Positions 15,732 through 24,580 are shown, counted from the first letter of the stretch. The stretch is DNA of 64,000 bases from JBBROS01 sp965213845 (GCA_965213845.1 CBDCAI010000004.1:620001-684000); one strand, 5' to 3'. Translations and numbers: made by a program. Notes: generated from the sequence alone by a model not told the origin.

Positions 15732-17225
15732 TCAAGCGGCGAGGTAGCGCCGGGTCAGGTGCGCCTCGAAGCATCCGGGATCGAGGGCCGAGCCGGTGGC
15801 CGACGCCAGCAGGTCGTTGAACCCCAAGCGACTGCCATGGCCATGGACGCGGGCGCGGAGCCAGTCGACGAGCAGCCGCAAGTCGCCCTGCCCGATCGCC
15901 AGGTCGAGGCCATCGACATCGCGCCGCGCCGCCGCCATCAGCTGGGCCGCCGCCATGGCACCCAGCGTGTAGCTGGGGAAGTAGCCGAAACCGCCGGAGT
16001 ACCAATGGATGTCCTGCAGACAGCCCCGCGCATCGTCCGGCGGCACCACGCCGAGCAGCGCCTTCATGCCATCCCGCCAGGCACAAGGCAGGTCGGCGAC
16101 CTCGAGCGCGCCCCCGATCAAGGCCTGCTCCAGCCGGAAGCGGAGAATCACATGGGCCGGGTAGGTCAGCTCGTCGGCATCGACGCGGATCAGGCTCCGC
16201 TCCACCCGCCGCCACAGCCGCTGCAGGTTCTCCGCCGCGAACGGCTCCGGTGGCCCGCCGAAGGTGCCGTGCAGCTCCGGCCCGAGCCAGGCGAGGTAGG
16301 GATCGGACCGGCACGCCTGCATCTCGATGATGAGCGACTGGCTCTCATGCGCCCCCATGCCCGCCGCCTCGCCGACGGGCTGCCGCGCGTAGGCCGCCGG
16401 CAGACCCCGTTCATACAGCGCGTGCCCGGTTTCATGCAGCACGCCCAAAAGGGCCATGGCGGGATCGGCTTCGTCGTAGCGCGTCGTGATCCGCACGTCG
16501 GTCGGCGTGCCGCCGCAGAACGGGTGCGTCGATCGATCGAGCCGGGCATGGTCGAAGTCGAGCCCGGCGCGATGCGCCAGGTGGCGGCACAGCCCTTCCT
16601 GCCGGTCCGCCGGAAAGACGCCGGTCAGGGGCACGGCCGCCGGCATGTGCGCTTGCCGCTCCTCGGCCTCCGGCAGGGCCTTGGCCAGGAAGCTTTCGTA
16701 GCGGGAGAAGATCTCCGTCGCCTCGGCTGCCCCGATGCCCCGCTGGTAGCCGTCCATAAGGGCGTCATAGGGCGACAATCCCAATGCAGGCGCCAAAGCC
16801 GAGGCGGACTGCCGGACCAGCGAGACGACCTCGACCAGGTAAGGCGACACCAAGGCGAAGTCGCTGGTGGCCCGGGCCTCCCGCCAAACCTTCTCACATC
16901 CCGAATTGGCCCGCTCCTGCGCTTCGACCAGGTCTGCGGGCAGCGCGGTGGCTCGGGTATGGGCATGCCGCATCAGAACCAGGTTGGCTTGATCCCACTC
17001 GTCCGGCGGCAACGAGGCCTCGGCGCCCGCCAGATCGTCCGCTGTCTCCGGCTCCGTCATCAGCCCGTGCGCCAGGCCAGCCAGGACGGCAAGCTGGTCC
17101 CCACGGGCCGCCCCGCCCCCGGCAGGCATCACCGCCGCCGCATCCCACCCCAGCATCGACTGCGCCTCGTGGATGGTGGCGATCCGGGCGAAACGGGACT
17201 TCAGGCGGGTGTAGGCTGCCGTCAT
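15732..17225 (-). CDS. M32 family metallocarboxypeptidase (Taq type)
   Basis: This is a 497-residue cytosolic zinc carboxypeptidase. The HExxH zinc motif is at residues 264-268 (HETGH), and the third ligand Glu294 sits in GMGAHESQS, the family signature. Other hallmarks are GWDAAAVMP near the N-terminus, DVRITTRY and IHWYSGGFGYFPSY. Length is normal for the family. The ATG at 17225 overlaps the SURF1 stop in an ATGA junction and is therefore preferred over a longer frame beginning at 17300. It is the last gene of the oxidase operon, although no functional link to respiration is known. Confidence 0.92.
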   Translation of the reverse strand: MTAAYTRLKSRFARIATIHEAQSMLGWDAAAVMPAGGGAARGDQLAVLAGLAHGLMTEPETADDLAGAEASLPPDEWDQANLVLMRHAHTRATALPADLVEAQERANSGCEKVWREARATSDFALVSPYLVEVVSLVRQSASALAPALGLSPYDALMDGYQRGIGAAEATEIFSRYESFLAKALPEAEERQAHMPAAVPLTGVFPADRQEGLCRHLAHRAGLDFDHARLDRSTHPFCGGTPTDVRITTRYDEADPAMALLGVLHETGHALYERGLPAAYARQPVGEAAGMGAHESQSLIIEMQACRSDPYLAWLGPELHGTFGGPPEPFAAENLQRLWRRVERSLIRVDADELTYPAHVILRFRLEQALIGGALEVADLPCAWRDGMKALLGVVPPDDARGCLQDIHWYSGGFGYFPSYTLGAMAAAQLMAAARRDVDGLDLAIGQGDLRLLVDWLRARVHGHGSRLGFNDLLASATGSALDPGCFEAHLTRRYLAA

Positions 17226-17992
17226 GGTCTCTCCTGCCGCAGGGTCTGTCGTGTGTAGACCGCCAGGACACCCACCAGGGCCGCGGAGAGTGCGAACCAT
17301 GTGATGGCGTAGGACAGGTGATCGTTGGGGGGCCGCGGCAGCGCCGTCGCCGGCTCCGGCATGCTGCCCGGTGGGCCCATCGCCACGATGGTGTAGGGTG
17401 CGACCCGCACGAGCCCGAGCGATGCGCCGATGGCGGCCGGGTCGAGCGCGAAGAAGCGCCGGCCGACCGGATCGTCCTTCGGGCCGAACAGCGGCGTGTG
17501 CTCCGGCGGTCGGACATAGCCCACGACCTCAACCGCCGCCGGTGTGGGCTCAGCCGGCGCATCCAACGGGGCCCAGCCCCGGTCGACGATCACGGGGTCC
17601 GCGCCCGGACGCTCCAGGGCCGATACGAGGTGGGCCCCCATCACGGCCGGCCCGCCGGCCGATCGGACCTCGGCGCCATACCGCACCACGCCGGGTCGGA
17701 AGCGGCCGGCGACCGTCACGCGCTGGAAGGCCGGCGGGTCGTCGCCCAACGAGACCGGCGCCATGGCCTCGCCACGCTCGATCTCCGACAGCAGTCCCCG
17801 TTTCCAGGCAAGCCGCTCGATTTGCCAGAACCCGAGGCTGAGGGTCAAGGCAAGCATGGCGGCCGATGTCAGCAGCGGCCACGCCAGGCGCCGGGCTGTG
17901 GAGACCCGGGACCCCGAGACGATCGTCGCGCCTACTCGGCCACCGCGGAGCCTGCGCCCCAGAGGTAGATCGCCACGAACAGGAACAGCCAC
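17222..17992 (-). CDS. SURF1 family cytochrome oxidase assembly protein (start uncertain)
   Basis: This inner-membrane factor is needed for haem a insertion into cytochrome oxidase. The conserved body has the first helix ending LSLGFWQIERLAWKRGLL, the periplasmic GRFRPG, DRGWAPLD, GYVRPPE and NDHLSYAITWFALSAALVGV, and a second helix near the C-terminus. The start is a problem: no ATG occurs before the first helix. The only conventional in-frame start is GTG at 17992, which lies inside coxC and would add about 25 odd residues. The first in-frame ATG would cut the first helix in half. A rare CTG or ATC start just after the coxC stop is possible. A longer open frame reaching 18607 is only coxC read out of frame. 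Confidence 0.8.
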   Translation of the reverse strand: MAVPVRGDLPLGRRLRGGRVGATIVSGSRVSTARRLAWPLLTSAAMLALTLSLGFWQIERLAWKRGLLSEIERGEAMAPVSLGDDPPAFQRVTVAGRFRPGVVRYGAEVRSAGGPAVMGAHLVSALERPGADPVIVDRGWAPLDAPAEPTPAAVEVVGYVRPPEHTPLFGPKDDPVGRRFFALDPAAIGASLGLVRVAPYTIVAMGPPGSMPEPATALPRPPNDHLSYAITWFALSAALVGVLAVYTRQTLRQERP

Positions 17993-18789
17993 ACAACGTC
18001 GACGAAGTGCCAGTACCAGGCCGCAGCCTCGAAGCCGAAGTGCCGCTCCGGCGTGAAGTGGTCCGCGCGCGCGCGGAACCAGCACACGATCAGGAAAATC
18101 GTCCCCACGATGACGTGGAAGCCATGAAAGCCGGTCGCGAGGAAGAACGTCGAGGGATAGACCCCGCCCCCGCTGAACTTGAACGGCGCCTCGGAATACT
18201 CGAGCGCCTGGAACGTGGTGAAACACAGCCCGAGCAGGATGGTGAAGCCCAGCCCCATGATCAGGTGCTTGCGGTTCCCGTTGATCAAGGCGTGGTGCGC
18301 CCAGGTCACCGTGGTGCCCGACAGCAGCAGCAGCAGCGTGTTCATCAACGGCAGCTGGAATGGATCGAAGGTGTGGATGCCCGAAGGCGGCCACATGGGG
18401 GTTTCGGTCCCGAGGACATGCTGCGGATACAGGGCGAAGTGGAAATACGCCCAGAAGAACCCGACGAAGAACATGACCTCGCTGGCGATGAACAGCGTCA
18501 TCCCGTAGCGCAGCCCGATCCGCACGACCGGCGAGTGCACGCCGGGGATGCGGCTCTCTTTCAGGACGTCCCGCCACCACATGAACATCGTGCCGACGAT
18601 CAGGCACAGGCCGACGATGAATGGGATGTAGTTGCCGGTATGCGCCGCCGTCACGATCCCGAACACCAGAACGCCGCCACCCAGCGCCCCGGCGATGGGC
18701 CAGGGGCTCGGGTCGACCAGGTGATAGGGCTGCTTCAGGCCGGAGCTGTTCAGCGCATGGGAGACGGGGGCGTGTGCGTCGGTGCTCAT
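17932..18789 (-). CDS. coxC: Cytochrome c oxidase subunit III
   Basis: This is the seven-helix subunit III of the aa3-type oxidase, 285 residues, in the inner membrane. Landmarks are KQPYHLVDPSPWP at the N-terminus, SEVMFFVGFFWAYFH, WPPSGI, the FATGFHGFHV-like segment (FLATGFHGFHVIVG), FGFEAAAWYWHFVDVVWLFLF and the terminal YLWG. It stabilises subunit I and may guide O2 entry. ATG at 18789 was chosen; an in-frame TTG lies three codons upstream. It lies between ctaG and surf1 in the oxidase operon. Confidence 0.96.
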   Translation of the reverse strand: MSTDAHAPVSHALNSSGLKQPYHLVDPSPWPIAGALGGGVLVFGIVTAAHTGNYIPFIVGLCLIVGTMFMWWRDVLKESRIPGVHSPVVRIGLRYGMTLFIASEVMFFVGFFWAYFHFALYPQHVLGTETPMWPPSGIHTFDPFQLPLMNTLLLLLSGTTVTWAHHALINGNRKHLIMGLGFTILLGLCFTTFQALEYSEAPFKFSGGGVYPSTFFLATGFHGFHVIVGTIFLIVCWFRARADHFTPERHFGFEAAAWYWHFVDVVWLFLFVAIYLWGAGSAVAE

Positions 18790-18814
18790 CTGGTCCAATC
18801 CGAAAGCTGCGGCA

Positions 18815-19441
18815 TCATCGCGATAGCACGGGGGTGTTCAAGCTGGAAACGGTCGCATCGGCCCGGGGTCCCACATGAGGCCCTGCCTTCTCGAGGCCGC
18901 CGTTGCGGGCCGCATCGTCCAGGGAGCGGAAGAACGTGTAGGACAGCGTGATGCTGCGGACGTCCTTGGTGTCGGGGTCGGTGGCGATGGCCGGGTCCAC
19001 CCAGAAGCTCAGGGGGAACGACAACGTCTGCCCCGGCGCCAGGGTCTGCTCGTTGAAGCAGAAGCAGGCAGTCTTGTGGAAGTAGGCGGCAGCCTTGTCG
19101 GGCGTGACGTTGTAGGTCGCGACGCCGGTGACGGTCCGCCCGGCCTGGTTCCGCCCGGTGTAGGTGGCCAACCGTTCCTCGCCGAGTGCCACGCGCACCG
19201 CCGGCTCGTCCGCGGTGAACCGCCAGGGCAGCGCCGCGCTGGTGTTGGCGTCGAACCGCACCTCGATGGTGGTGGACACCGGGCCGGGCGACGCCGCGGG
19301 ACCGATCTGCGGCGTGCCGTTATAGCCGGTGGCCTGGCAGAACAGGCGATACAGCGGAACGGAGGCGAACGAGATGCCGAGCATCAGGACGACGCAGGCT
19401 GCGAGGCTGCCGGCCAGAACGCCGTGGCGCCGCCGAGCCAT
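18815..19441 (-). CDS. ctaG: Cytochrome c oxidase assembly protein CtaG/Cox11
   Basis: This is a 208-residue copper chaperone that inserts CuB into subunit I. One N-terminal membrane helix (about 9-28) anchors a periplasmic immunoglobulin-like domain. The copper-binding CFCFNEQTL motif follows YFHKTACF, and PLYRLFCQATGYNGT lies directly after the helix. The ATG at 19441 shares one base with the stop of the small upstream gene (TGATG). The long frame continuing to 19684 is out-of-frame ctaB and was discarded. Confidence 0.95.
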   Translation of the reverse strand: MARRRHGVLAGSLAACVVLMLGISFASVPLYRLFCQATGYNGTPQIGPAASPGPVSTTIEVRFDANTSAALPWRFTADEPAVRVALGEERLATYTGRNQAGRTVTGVATYNVTPDKAAAYFHKTACFCFNEQTLAPGQTLSFPLSFWVDPAIATDPDTKDVRSITLSYTFFRSLDDAARNGGLEKAGPHVGPRADATVSSLNTPVLSR

Positions 19442-19602
19442 CAGCCGACGTGGAACTTGACCATGCTGATCGCATAGAACAGCGCCGCGACGCCGATCAG
19501 CACGATGAGCAAGGCCCAGTTCCGTCCCCGTTGGCGCCGGCGCAGCTCCGCCGCATCGGCGGGCGACAGCGGCGGCGGAAACTCGTCCACCCCGATCACC
19601 AT
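19441..19602 (-). CDS. CoxF-like small oxidase operon protein
   Basis: This 53-residue protein has a proline-rich N-terminus, a basic RRRQRGR segment (21-27) and one membrane helix (about 29-46) ending in MVKFHVG. It fits the small CoxF-type proteins that lie between ctaB and ctaG in alphaproteobacterial oxidase operons. Their function is unproven, but position suggests a role in assembly. It overlaps the end of ctaB by 7 bp and the start of ctaG by 1 bp, so translation is coupled on both sides. It is easily missed by gene callers. Confidence 0.75.
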   Translation of the reverse strand: MVIGVDEFPPPLSPADAAELRRRQRGRNWALLIVLIGVAALFYAISMVKFHVG

Positions 19603-20546
19603 ACGAAGTGGTCCACGGCCAAAGCCGTGAACAGGGCAAAGAGGTAGACCAAGGAATAGCGGAAGGCGGCGCGCGCCGGGGCATCCTTCGTCAGGCTGCG
19701 CCCGGCGTCGTCCTGCGCATCCCGCAGCACGCGAAGGGCCGCGAACACGAACCAGCCCCCGAGCCCGGCGGCACAGATGCCGTAGACGGGCCCCGACAGG
19801 CCCAGGGCCCACGGCAACATCGAGGCGACCGCGAGGACGACCGTGTAGGCGAACACCTGCCGCCGCGTCACCCGGGCCCCACTGACGACCGGCAGCATCG
19901 GCACGCCTGCCCGCGCGTAGTCGTCATGCGCATACAGCGACAGCGCCCAGAAGTGCGGGGGCGTCCAGAAGAAGATGATGGCGAACATCAACAGCGGCAG
20001 CACGTCGACCGAGCCCGTCACCGCCGCCCAGCCGATCAACGGCGGGAAGGCACCGGCTGCGCCGCCGATGACGATGTTCTGCGGCGTGCGCCGCTTCAGC
20101 CACATCGTGTAAACGAACACATAGAACCCGATCGACAGCGCGAGGATTGCCGCGGCCGCCGTGTTGGTCGCGAGATACAGCACCAGAACCGACGATACGG
20201 CCAGGATGACGCCGAACCCGAGGGCCCCGTTCGGCGATATACGGCCGGCCGGGATCGGGCGCTTGGCGGTCCGCCGCATCACGGCATCGATGTCGCGGTC
20301 GTACCACATGTTGATGGCGCCGGAGGCTCCGGCCCCCACCGCGATGCACAGCACCGTCGTCAACGCCAGCACCGGGTTGAGATGTCCCGGGGCCAGCAGC
20401 AGCCCGACCACGCCGGTGAACACGACGAGCTGGATCACCCGCGGCTTCAGCAGCGCCAGCCAGTCCCGGACCTCCGACGGCAAGGCCACGGACGGCACGA
20501 GGGGAGCCGAAGCTCCCCCGCCCTCGATTGCGCGTATGCTTTCCAT
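19596..20546 (-). CDS. ctaB: Protohaem IX farnesyltransferase (haem O synthase)
   Basis: This is a 316-residue polytopic UbiA-family prenyltransferase that converts haem B to haem O, the first step to haem A of the oxidase. The prenyl-diphosphate site NMWYDRDIDAVMRRTAKRP and the second Asp-rich loop (YAHDDYARAGVPMLP) are clear. KPRVIQLVVFTG marks the first helix. The ATG at 20546 overlaps the coxA stop by one base (TGATG). No haem A synthase gene (ctaA) is in the window. Confidence 0.96.
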   Translation of the reverse strand: MESIRAIEGGGASAPLVPSVALPSEVRDWLALLKPRVIQLVVFTGVVGLLLAPGHLNPVLALTTVLCIAVGAGASGAINMWYDRDIDAVMRRTAKRPIPAGRISPNGALGFGVILAVSSVLVLYLATNTAAAAILALSIGFYVFVYTMWLKRRTPQNIVIGGAAGAFPPLIGWAAVTGSVDVLPLLMFAIIFFWTPPHFWALSLYAHDDYARAGVPMLPVVSGARVTRRQVFAYTVVLAVASMLPWALGLSGPVYGICAAGLGGWFVFAALRVLRDAQDDAGRSLTKDAPARAAFRYSLVYLFALFTALAVDHFVW

Positions 20547-22138
20547 CACCGGACCCGCGGCAGCTCCTCGAACGTATGGAACGGCGGCGGAGAGGTCACG
20601 GTCCACTCGAGCGTCGTCGCACCCTCGCCCCAGTAGTTGTCGGCCACCGTCACCTTGGAGGTAAACGTCCGATAGAGAACATACAGGAAGATCAGCACGG
20701 AGAGCCCGCCGATATAGGCACCCACGGACGCGATCATGTTCCAGCCCGCAAAAGCGTCCGGGTAGTCCGGGTAGCGTCGCGGCATCCCCGCCAGCCCCAG
20801 GAAGTGCATCGGGAAGAAGGTGAGGTTGACGCCCACGAACGTGACCCAGAAATGCATCTGACCCCAGAACTCGGGATACTGCCGGCCCGACATCTTGCCG
20901 ATCCAGTAATAGAACCCGGCGAAGATCGAGAACACCGCGCCCAGGCTCAACACGTAATGGAAGTGCGCGACGACGTAGTAGGTGTTGTGCAGCACCTGGT
21001 CGATGCTCGCATTCGAAAGCACGATGCCGGTCACCCCGCCCAGCGTGAACAGGAAGATGAACCCGATCGCGAACAGCATCGGGGTCTTCAGCTCGATCGA
21101 ACCGCCCCACATCGTGGCGATCCAGGAGAAGATCTTGATGCCCGTCGGGACCGCGATGATCATCGTCGCGGCCATGAAGTAGGCGCGGGTGTCGACCCCG
21201 ATGCCCGAGATGAACATGTGGTGCGCCCAGACGACGAAGCCCACGACGCCGATCGCGATCATGGCATAGGCCATGCCCAGGTAGCCGAACACCGGTTTCT
21301 TCGAGAAGGTCGAGATGACGTGGCTGACCATGCCAAAGCCCGGCAGGATCATGATGTACACCTCGGGGTGCCCGAAGAACCAGAACAGGTGCTGGAACAG
21401 CACGGGGTCGCCGCCGCCCTGCGGGTCGAAGAATGCCGTGCCGAAGTTACGGTCGGTGATCAGCATCGTGATCGCGCCCGCGAGCACGGGAATGGACAGG
21501 AGCAGCAGGAACGCGGTCACCAGCATCGACCAGACGAACAGCGGCATCTTGTGCAGCGTCATCCCCGGGGCGCGCATGTTGAAGATCGTCGTGATAAAGT
21601 TTATGGCGCCCAACAGCGAGCTGGCGCCGGCCAGGTGCAGCGCGAACAGCGTATAGTCCATCGCCGGGCCGCCCATGTAGGTGGCGTTCGACAACGGCGG
21701 ATACAGCGTCCAGCCGGGCCCGGCGCCGTCACCGGTGAACAGCCCCATCATGATCAACGCAAAGGCCGGGACCAGCAACCAGAAGCTGATGTTGTTCAGG
21801 CGCGGGAACGCCATGTCCGGCGCGCCGATCATGATCGGCACGAACCAGTTGCCGAACCCGCCGATCATCGCCGGCATCACCATGAAGAAGATCATGATCA
21901 GGCCGTGCGCCGTGACCGTCGCGTTCCAGTCCGTGCCCGTCTTGAAATACTGCAGACCGGGCCGCATCAGCTCCATCCGCATATGGATGCTCAGCGCCAC
22001 GCCCACGATCCCGGCGATGACTGCGAAGATCAGGTAAAGCGTCCCGATATCCTTGTGGTTCGTGCTGAACAACCAACGGTTCGCGAAGCTGGGCGAATGG
22101 CCGTGATCGTGGTCGTGATCGTGGGTCGTAACCGACAT
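20546..22138 (-). CDS. coxA: Cytochrome c oxidase subunit I
   Basis: This is the 530-residue catalytic subunit with 12 membrane helices, carrying haem a and the haem a3-CuB centre. The CuB/haem region WFFGHPEVYIMILPGFGM, the HHMF pair (WAHHMFISG) and the later HFHYVLS haem ligands are present. GLFTGDGAGPGWTLYPPLS and the GNWFVPIMIGAPDMAFPR segment are type A hallmarks, and the D- and K-channel surroundings look canonical. The N-terminus has a His/Asp repeat (HDHDHDHGHS), a possible metal-binding tail. It is co-transcribed with coxB upstream and ctaB downstream. Confidence 0.98.
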   Translation of the reverse strand: MSVTTHDHDHDHGHSPSFANRWLFSTNHKDIGTLYLIFAVIAGIVGVALSIHMRMELMRPGLQYFKTGTDWNATVTAHGLIMIFFMVMPAMIGGFGNWFVPIMIGAPDMAFPRLNNISFWLLVPAFALIMMGLFTGDGAGPGWTLYPPLSNATYMGGPAMDYTLFALHLAGASSLLGAINFITTIFNMRAPGMTLHKMPLFVWSMLVTAFLLLLSIPVLAGAITMLITDRNFGTAFFDPQGGGDPVLFQHLFWFFGHPEVYIMILPGFGMVSHVISTFSKKPVFGYLGMAYAMIAIGVVGFVVWAHHMFISGIGVDTRAYFMAATMIIAVPTGIKIFSWIATMWGGSIELKTPMLFAIGFIFLFTLGGVTGIVLSNASIDQVLHNTYYVVAHFHYVLSLGAVFSIFAGFYYWIGKMSGRQYPEFWGQMHFWVTFVGVNLTFFPMHFLGLAGMPRRYPDYPDAFAGWNMIASVGAYIGGLSVLIFLYVLYRTFTSKVTVADNYWGEGATTLEWTVTSPPPFHTFEELPRVR

Positions 22139-22174
22139 GCTATCCGCCCTTCTCCGCGCTACCCTCGATCTGGG

Positions 22175-23041
22175 TCAGCGCCCTGCTTCCACAACCGCCG
22201 CCATGCGCTGTTCCCCGTTTGCGGGGACCGGCGCATCGCCGGCAGCGAACTTCGTCTTCGCCTGAACGACCCACGCCGCGAAATCCTGGTCCGACATCGC
22301 CTCGACCGAGATCGGCATCAGGCTATGGTTCGTCCCGCAGATCTGGTTGCACTGCCCGTAATAGACGCCGGGCTGGTCCACCTTCACCCAGGTCTCGATC
22401 GTCCGGCCCGGGATCGCGTAGCGCTGCACCCCCAAAGACGGGATGAAGAAACTGTGGATCACGTCCCCGCTGGTCGTCAGGATGCGCACATTCTTCCCGG
22501 CGGGAACGACCAGGTGGTTGTCCACGGCCAGGTTGCGCGGCCCCTGCTCGGGCTTACGCTGATCTTCGGGGATGATGTAGCTCGAGAAGTCGATGCCGCC
22601 CTGGTCGGGGTAGCTGTATTCCCAATACCACTGATGACCCGTCACCTTGATCGTCAGGTCCGCCGCCTCCGTCCGATCCTCGAAATACACCAGGCGGAAC
22701 GACGGGATGGCGATGATGACCAGCAGCAGCACCGGCGCCAGCGTCCATGTCACCTCGAGCGCGGTATGATGGCTCACCCGGCTCGGGACGGGGTTCTTCG
22801 AGGCGCGATACCGCCACACGACGAACAGCAGCAGTGCTGCGACGAACACCGTCACCAGGGCCATCAACCAGACGACCATGCTGTGCAGCCCTTCGACCGC
22901 CTGCTGCACCGGGCTGTGCGGCGCCTGGAAGCCCAGTTGCCAGTCGTGTGGAACCTGGGCGAGGGCCGGTCCGGCACCGACGGCCACCAGCGCCACGAGG
23001 GGGCCAGTCGCCCATGCCAGGATTCGCTTCAAAGCATTCAT
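22175..23041 (-). CDS. coxB: Cytochrome c oxidase subunit II
   Basis: This is a 288-residue protein with a signal peptide (cleavage near ALA-Q), two membrane helices (about 50-75 and 95-115) and a periplasmic cupredoxin domain with the CuA site. CuA ligands are in VIHSFFIPSLG and GQCNQICGTNHSLMPI. The aromatic GHQWYWEYSYPD stretch passes electrons from cytochrome c. No cytochrome c domain is fused at the C-terminus, so this is an aa3- rather than caa3-type subunit. ATG at 23041 is chosen; a TTG lies four codons upstream. It is the first gene of the oxidase operon. Confidence 0.97.
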   Translation of the reverse strand: MNALKRILAWATGPLVALVAVGAGPALAQVPHDWQLGFQAPHSPVQQAVEGLHSMVVWLMALVTVFVAALLLFVVWRYRASKNPVPSRVSHHTALEVTWTLAPVLLLVIIAIPSFRLVYFEDRTEAADLTIKVTGHQWYWEYSYPDQGGIDFSSYIIPEDQRKPEQGPRNLAVDNHLVVPAGKNVRILTTSGDVIHSFFIPSLGVQRYAIPGRTIETWVKVDQPGVYYGQCNQICGTNHSLMPISVEAMSDQDFAAWVVQAKTKFAAGDAPVPANGEQRMAAVVEAGR

Positions 23042-23150
23042 GTTCCGGTCCAATTCGCCTCGAGCCCCGCCTGCGCCGGCATGCCCGGCCGTGATGTGCG
23101 CTGCAACAGCACCTATCGGACGTGGGTCCTGAGATCAAGTCGCCAAGGGG

Positions 23151-23819
23151 TCAGTTGGGCAACCGCACCAGGGTGAACAGGCCGAGCGGAGGGACCGTAT
23201 CGAACCGCGCACGGTCCATGTCGGCTTGGGGCAGCAACGCCTCCCGCGAAAAATCGGGGTGCCAGCCGAGCTTTCGCGATGCCGGAGCCAAGGCACGCTC
23301 CACCCACCAGCGCGGCCCCTTCTCGGCGGCGAAGTGATTGACGAACAGCAGGTGCCCCCCGGGCCGCACGACACGCCGCATCTCGTCCAGCAGGCGGCGC
23401 GGGTTCGGCACGACGGACGCCACGAACATGGCGACCGCGATGTCGAACGACTCTCCCGCGAACCCCGTCGCCTCGGCATCCACCTCGACCAGGCTGTCCA
23501 CGTTCGTCAGACGCTGTTCGCGCACCCGACTGCGGGCCAGATCCAGCATCTCAGCCGAAAGATCGATCCCGGTGATCCGCTTCGACCGGGTGTACAGCGG
23601 CAGTGCCAGGCCGGTGCCGACACCCACCTCGAGGACTCGGGTTCCCGGAAGAGCATTCACCGCCTCGACCGCCCTGCGGCGGCCGAAGGCCGAGACTCCG
23701 CCGAAAACAGCGTCATAGACCGTCGCCCAGCGCCGGTAGGCCGCGCGGACGGACTCCGCATCCAGCGCGGTGTGGGGAATAGCCGGGCGGCGTTGAACCG
23801 CGTCTTCCAGTGGTGGCAT
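23151..23819 (-). CDS. PmtA-like phospholipid N-methyltransferase
   Basis: This 222-residue soluble SAM-dependent methyltransferase resembles the Rhodobacter-type PmtA that converts phosphatidylethanolamine to phosphatidylcholine. Landmarks are AYRRWATVYDAVFGGVSAFGRR, SAM motif I LEVGVGTGLALP (about 81-92), TGIDLSAEMLDLAR and RVVRPGGHLLFVNHF. The ATG at 23819 is preceded by GGAGA at good spacing, so it is preferred to the longer frame. The 15-bp repeat array lies 62-131 bp upstream. Another small-molecule substrate cannot be excluded, but the N-terminal motif argues for PmtA. Confidence 0.78.
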   Translation of the reverse strand: MPPLEDAVQRRPAIPHTALDAESVRAAYRRWATVYDAVFGGVSAFGRRRAVEAVNALPGTRVLEVGVGTGLALPLYTRSKRITGIDLSAEMLDLARSRVREQRLTNVDSLVEVDAEATGFAGESFDIAVAMFVASVVPNPRRLLDEMRRVVRPGGHLLFVNHFAAEKGPRWWVERALAPASRKLGWHPDFSREALLPQADMDRARFDTVPPLGLFTLVRLPN

Positions 23820-23880
23820 CTTGATCTCCGCCTGTTCCCTACGCCGCAGACCCTCGCCTAGCAAGAGCACGCGATCGAAC

Positions 23881-23950
23881 CTGCGACGATCACACCTGCG
23901 ACGATCACACCTGCGACGATCACACCTGCGACGATCACACCTGCGACGAT
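23881..23950. repeat. 15-bp tandem repeat, 4.7 copies
   Basis: The unit CTGCGACGATCACAC is repeated perfectly at 23881, 23896, 23911 and 23926, with a final 10-bp partial copy at 23941-23950. It fills most of the gap between the gcrA stop (23982) and the pmtA start (23819). On the coding strand of both genes each unit reads GTGTGATCGTCGCAG. There are no spacers, so it is not CRISPR. It could be an iterated protein-binding site in the pmtA leader or a slippage-prone spacer. Confidence 0.95.
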
Positions 23951-23981
23951 CGCCGGGGCCGACGCACGATGCCCGAACGTT

Positions 23982-24455
23982 TCAGGCCGCGTCTTCCTTC
24001 CTGTCCCGCACCTTCACGTAAGCGATAGACGCATGCTTCGCGCAGTATGGCTTGCCGGTGATCGCCGAGTCGCCACAGAACGAGAAGCTCGGCGTGCCGG
24101 GCTCCCCGATCGGCCAACAACAGGCGGACAGGCGGCCCGACGGACGCGGCGTGGTGGTCACGGCCCGCAGCACGGGTTGCGGCCGCATCGGCTCGGCCGG
24201 GCGCGGCGCGGGCGGCGCAGTCGCCAGCACCGCGAGCGTCGGGCCGGTCGCCCGCCGCGGCAGGGATCGGCGGGGCGCACGCCCGTCAACTGACGTCCGG
24301 CGAATGGGCGAGGGACGCGCCGGCAGCGTCAACCGGTGCGCCTTGCCCACGACGGCGTTCTTCGTGATGCCGAGCCGACGGCCGATCTCGGCCGTGGAGT
24401 GACCTTCGTCCCAAAACGCACGAAGCCGGGCAATCGTCTCGTCCGTCCAGTCCAT
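23982..24455 (-). CDS. gcrA: GcrA cell cycle regulator
   Basis: This is a 157-residue alphaproteobacterial transcription factor that binds sigma-70 and GANTC-methylated promoters to time cell-cycle genes. The N-terminal helix-turn-helix is WTDETIARLRAFWDEGHS-TAEIGRRLGITKNAVVGKAHRL. The C-terminal part has the family Cys pattern CCWPIGEP, FSFCGDS and YCAKHASIAY. The central part is basic and proline/arginine rich. ATG at 24455 starts the conserved domain and has GGAG upstream. It is followed by the 15-bp repeat and pmtA on the same strand. Confidence 0.95.
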   Translation of the reverse strand: MDWTDETIARLRAFWDEGHSTAEIGRRLGITKNAVVGKAHRLTLPARPSPIRRTSVDGRAPRRSLPRRATGPTLAVLATAPPAPRPAEPMRPQPVLRAVTTTPRPSGRLSACCWPIGEPGTPSFSFCGDSAITGKPYCAKHASIAYVKVRDRKEDAA

Positions 24456-24580
24456 CCCCGTCACTCCCTCAAGCTGCCGTGTTCCCACGCTAGCTCGGGA
24501 CGTCAACTAGAGCTAGTGGCATTCTGAAGCGCAACCACAAAATGCTGTGGATAACCGCCAACGCTCCAGCAAGCCCTGCC

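Noticed and set aside
17222..18607. A 461-residue frame that looks like a fusion ahead of SURF1
   Set aside because: The N-terminal half is coxC read in another frame; only the part after about 17930 resembles SURF1.
20528..23176. An 882-residue plus-strand open frame opposite coxA/coxB
   Set aside because: It is the reverse complement of two unmistakable oxidase genes; highly His/Arg/Asp-rich with no recognisable domain.
23881..23950. CRISPR-like array
   Set aside because: The copies are directly adjacent with no spacers, and the unit is too short for CRISPR.
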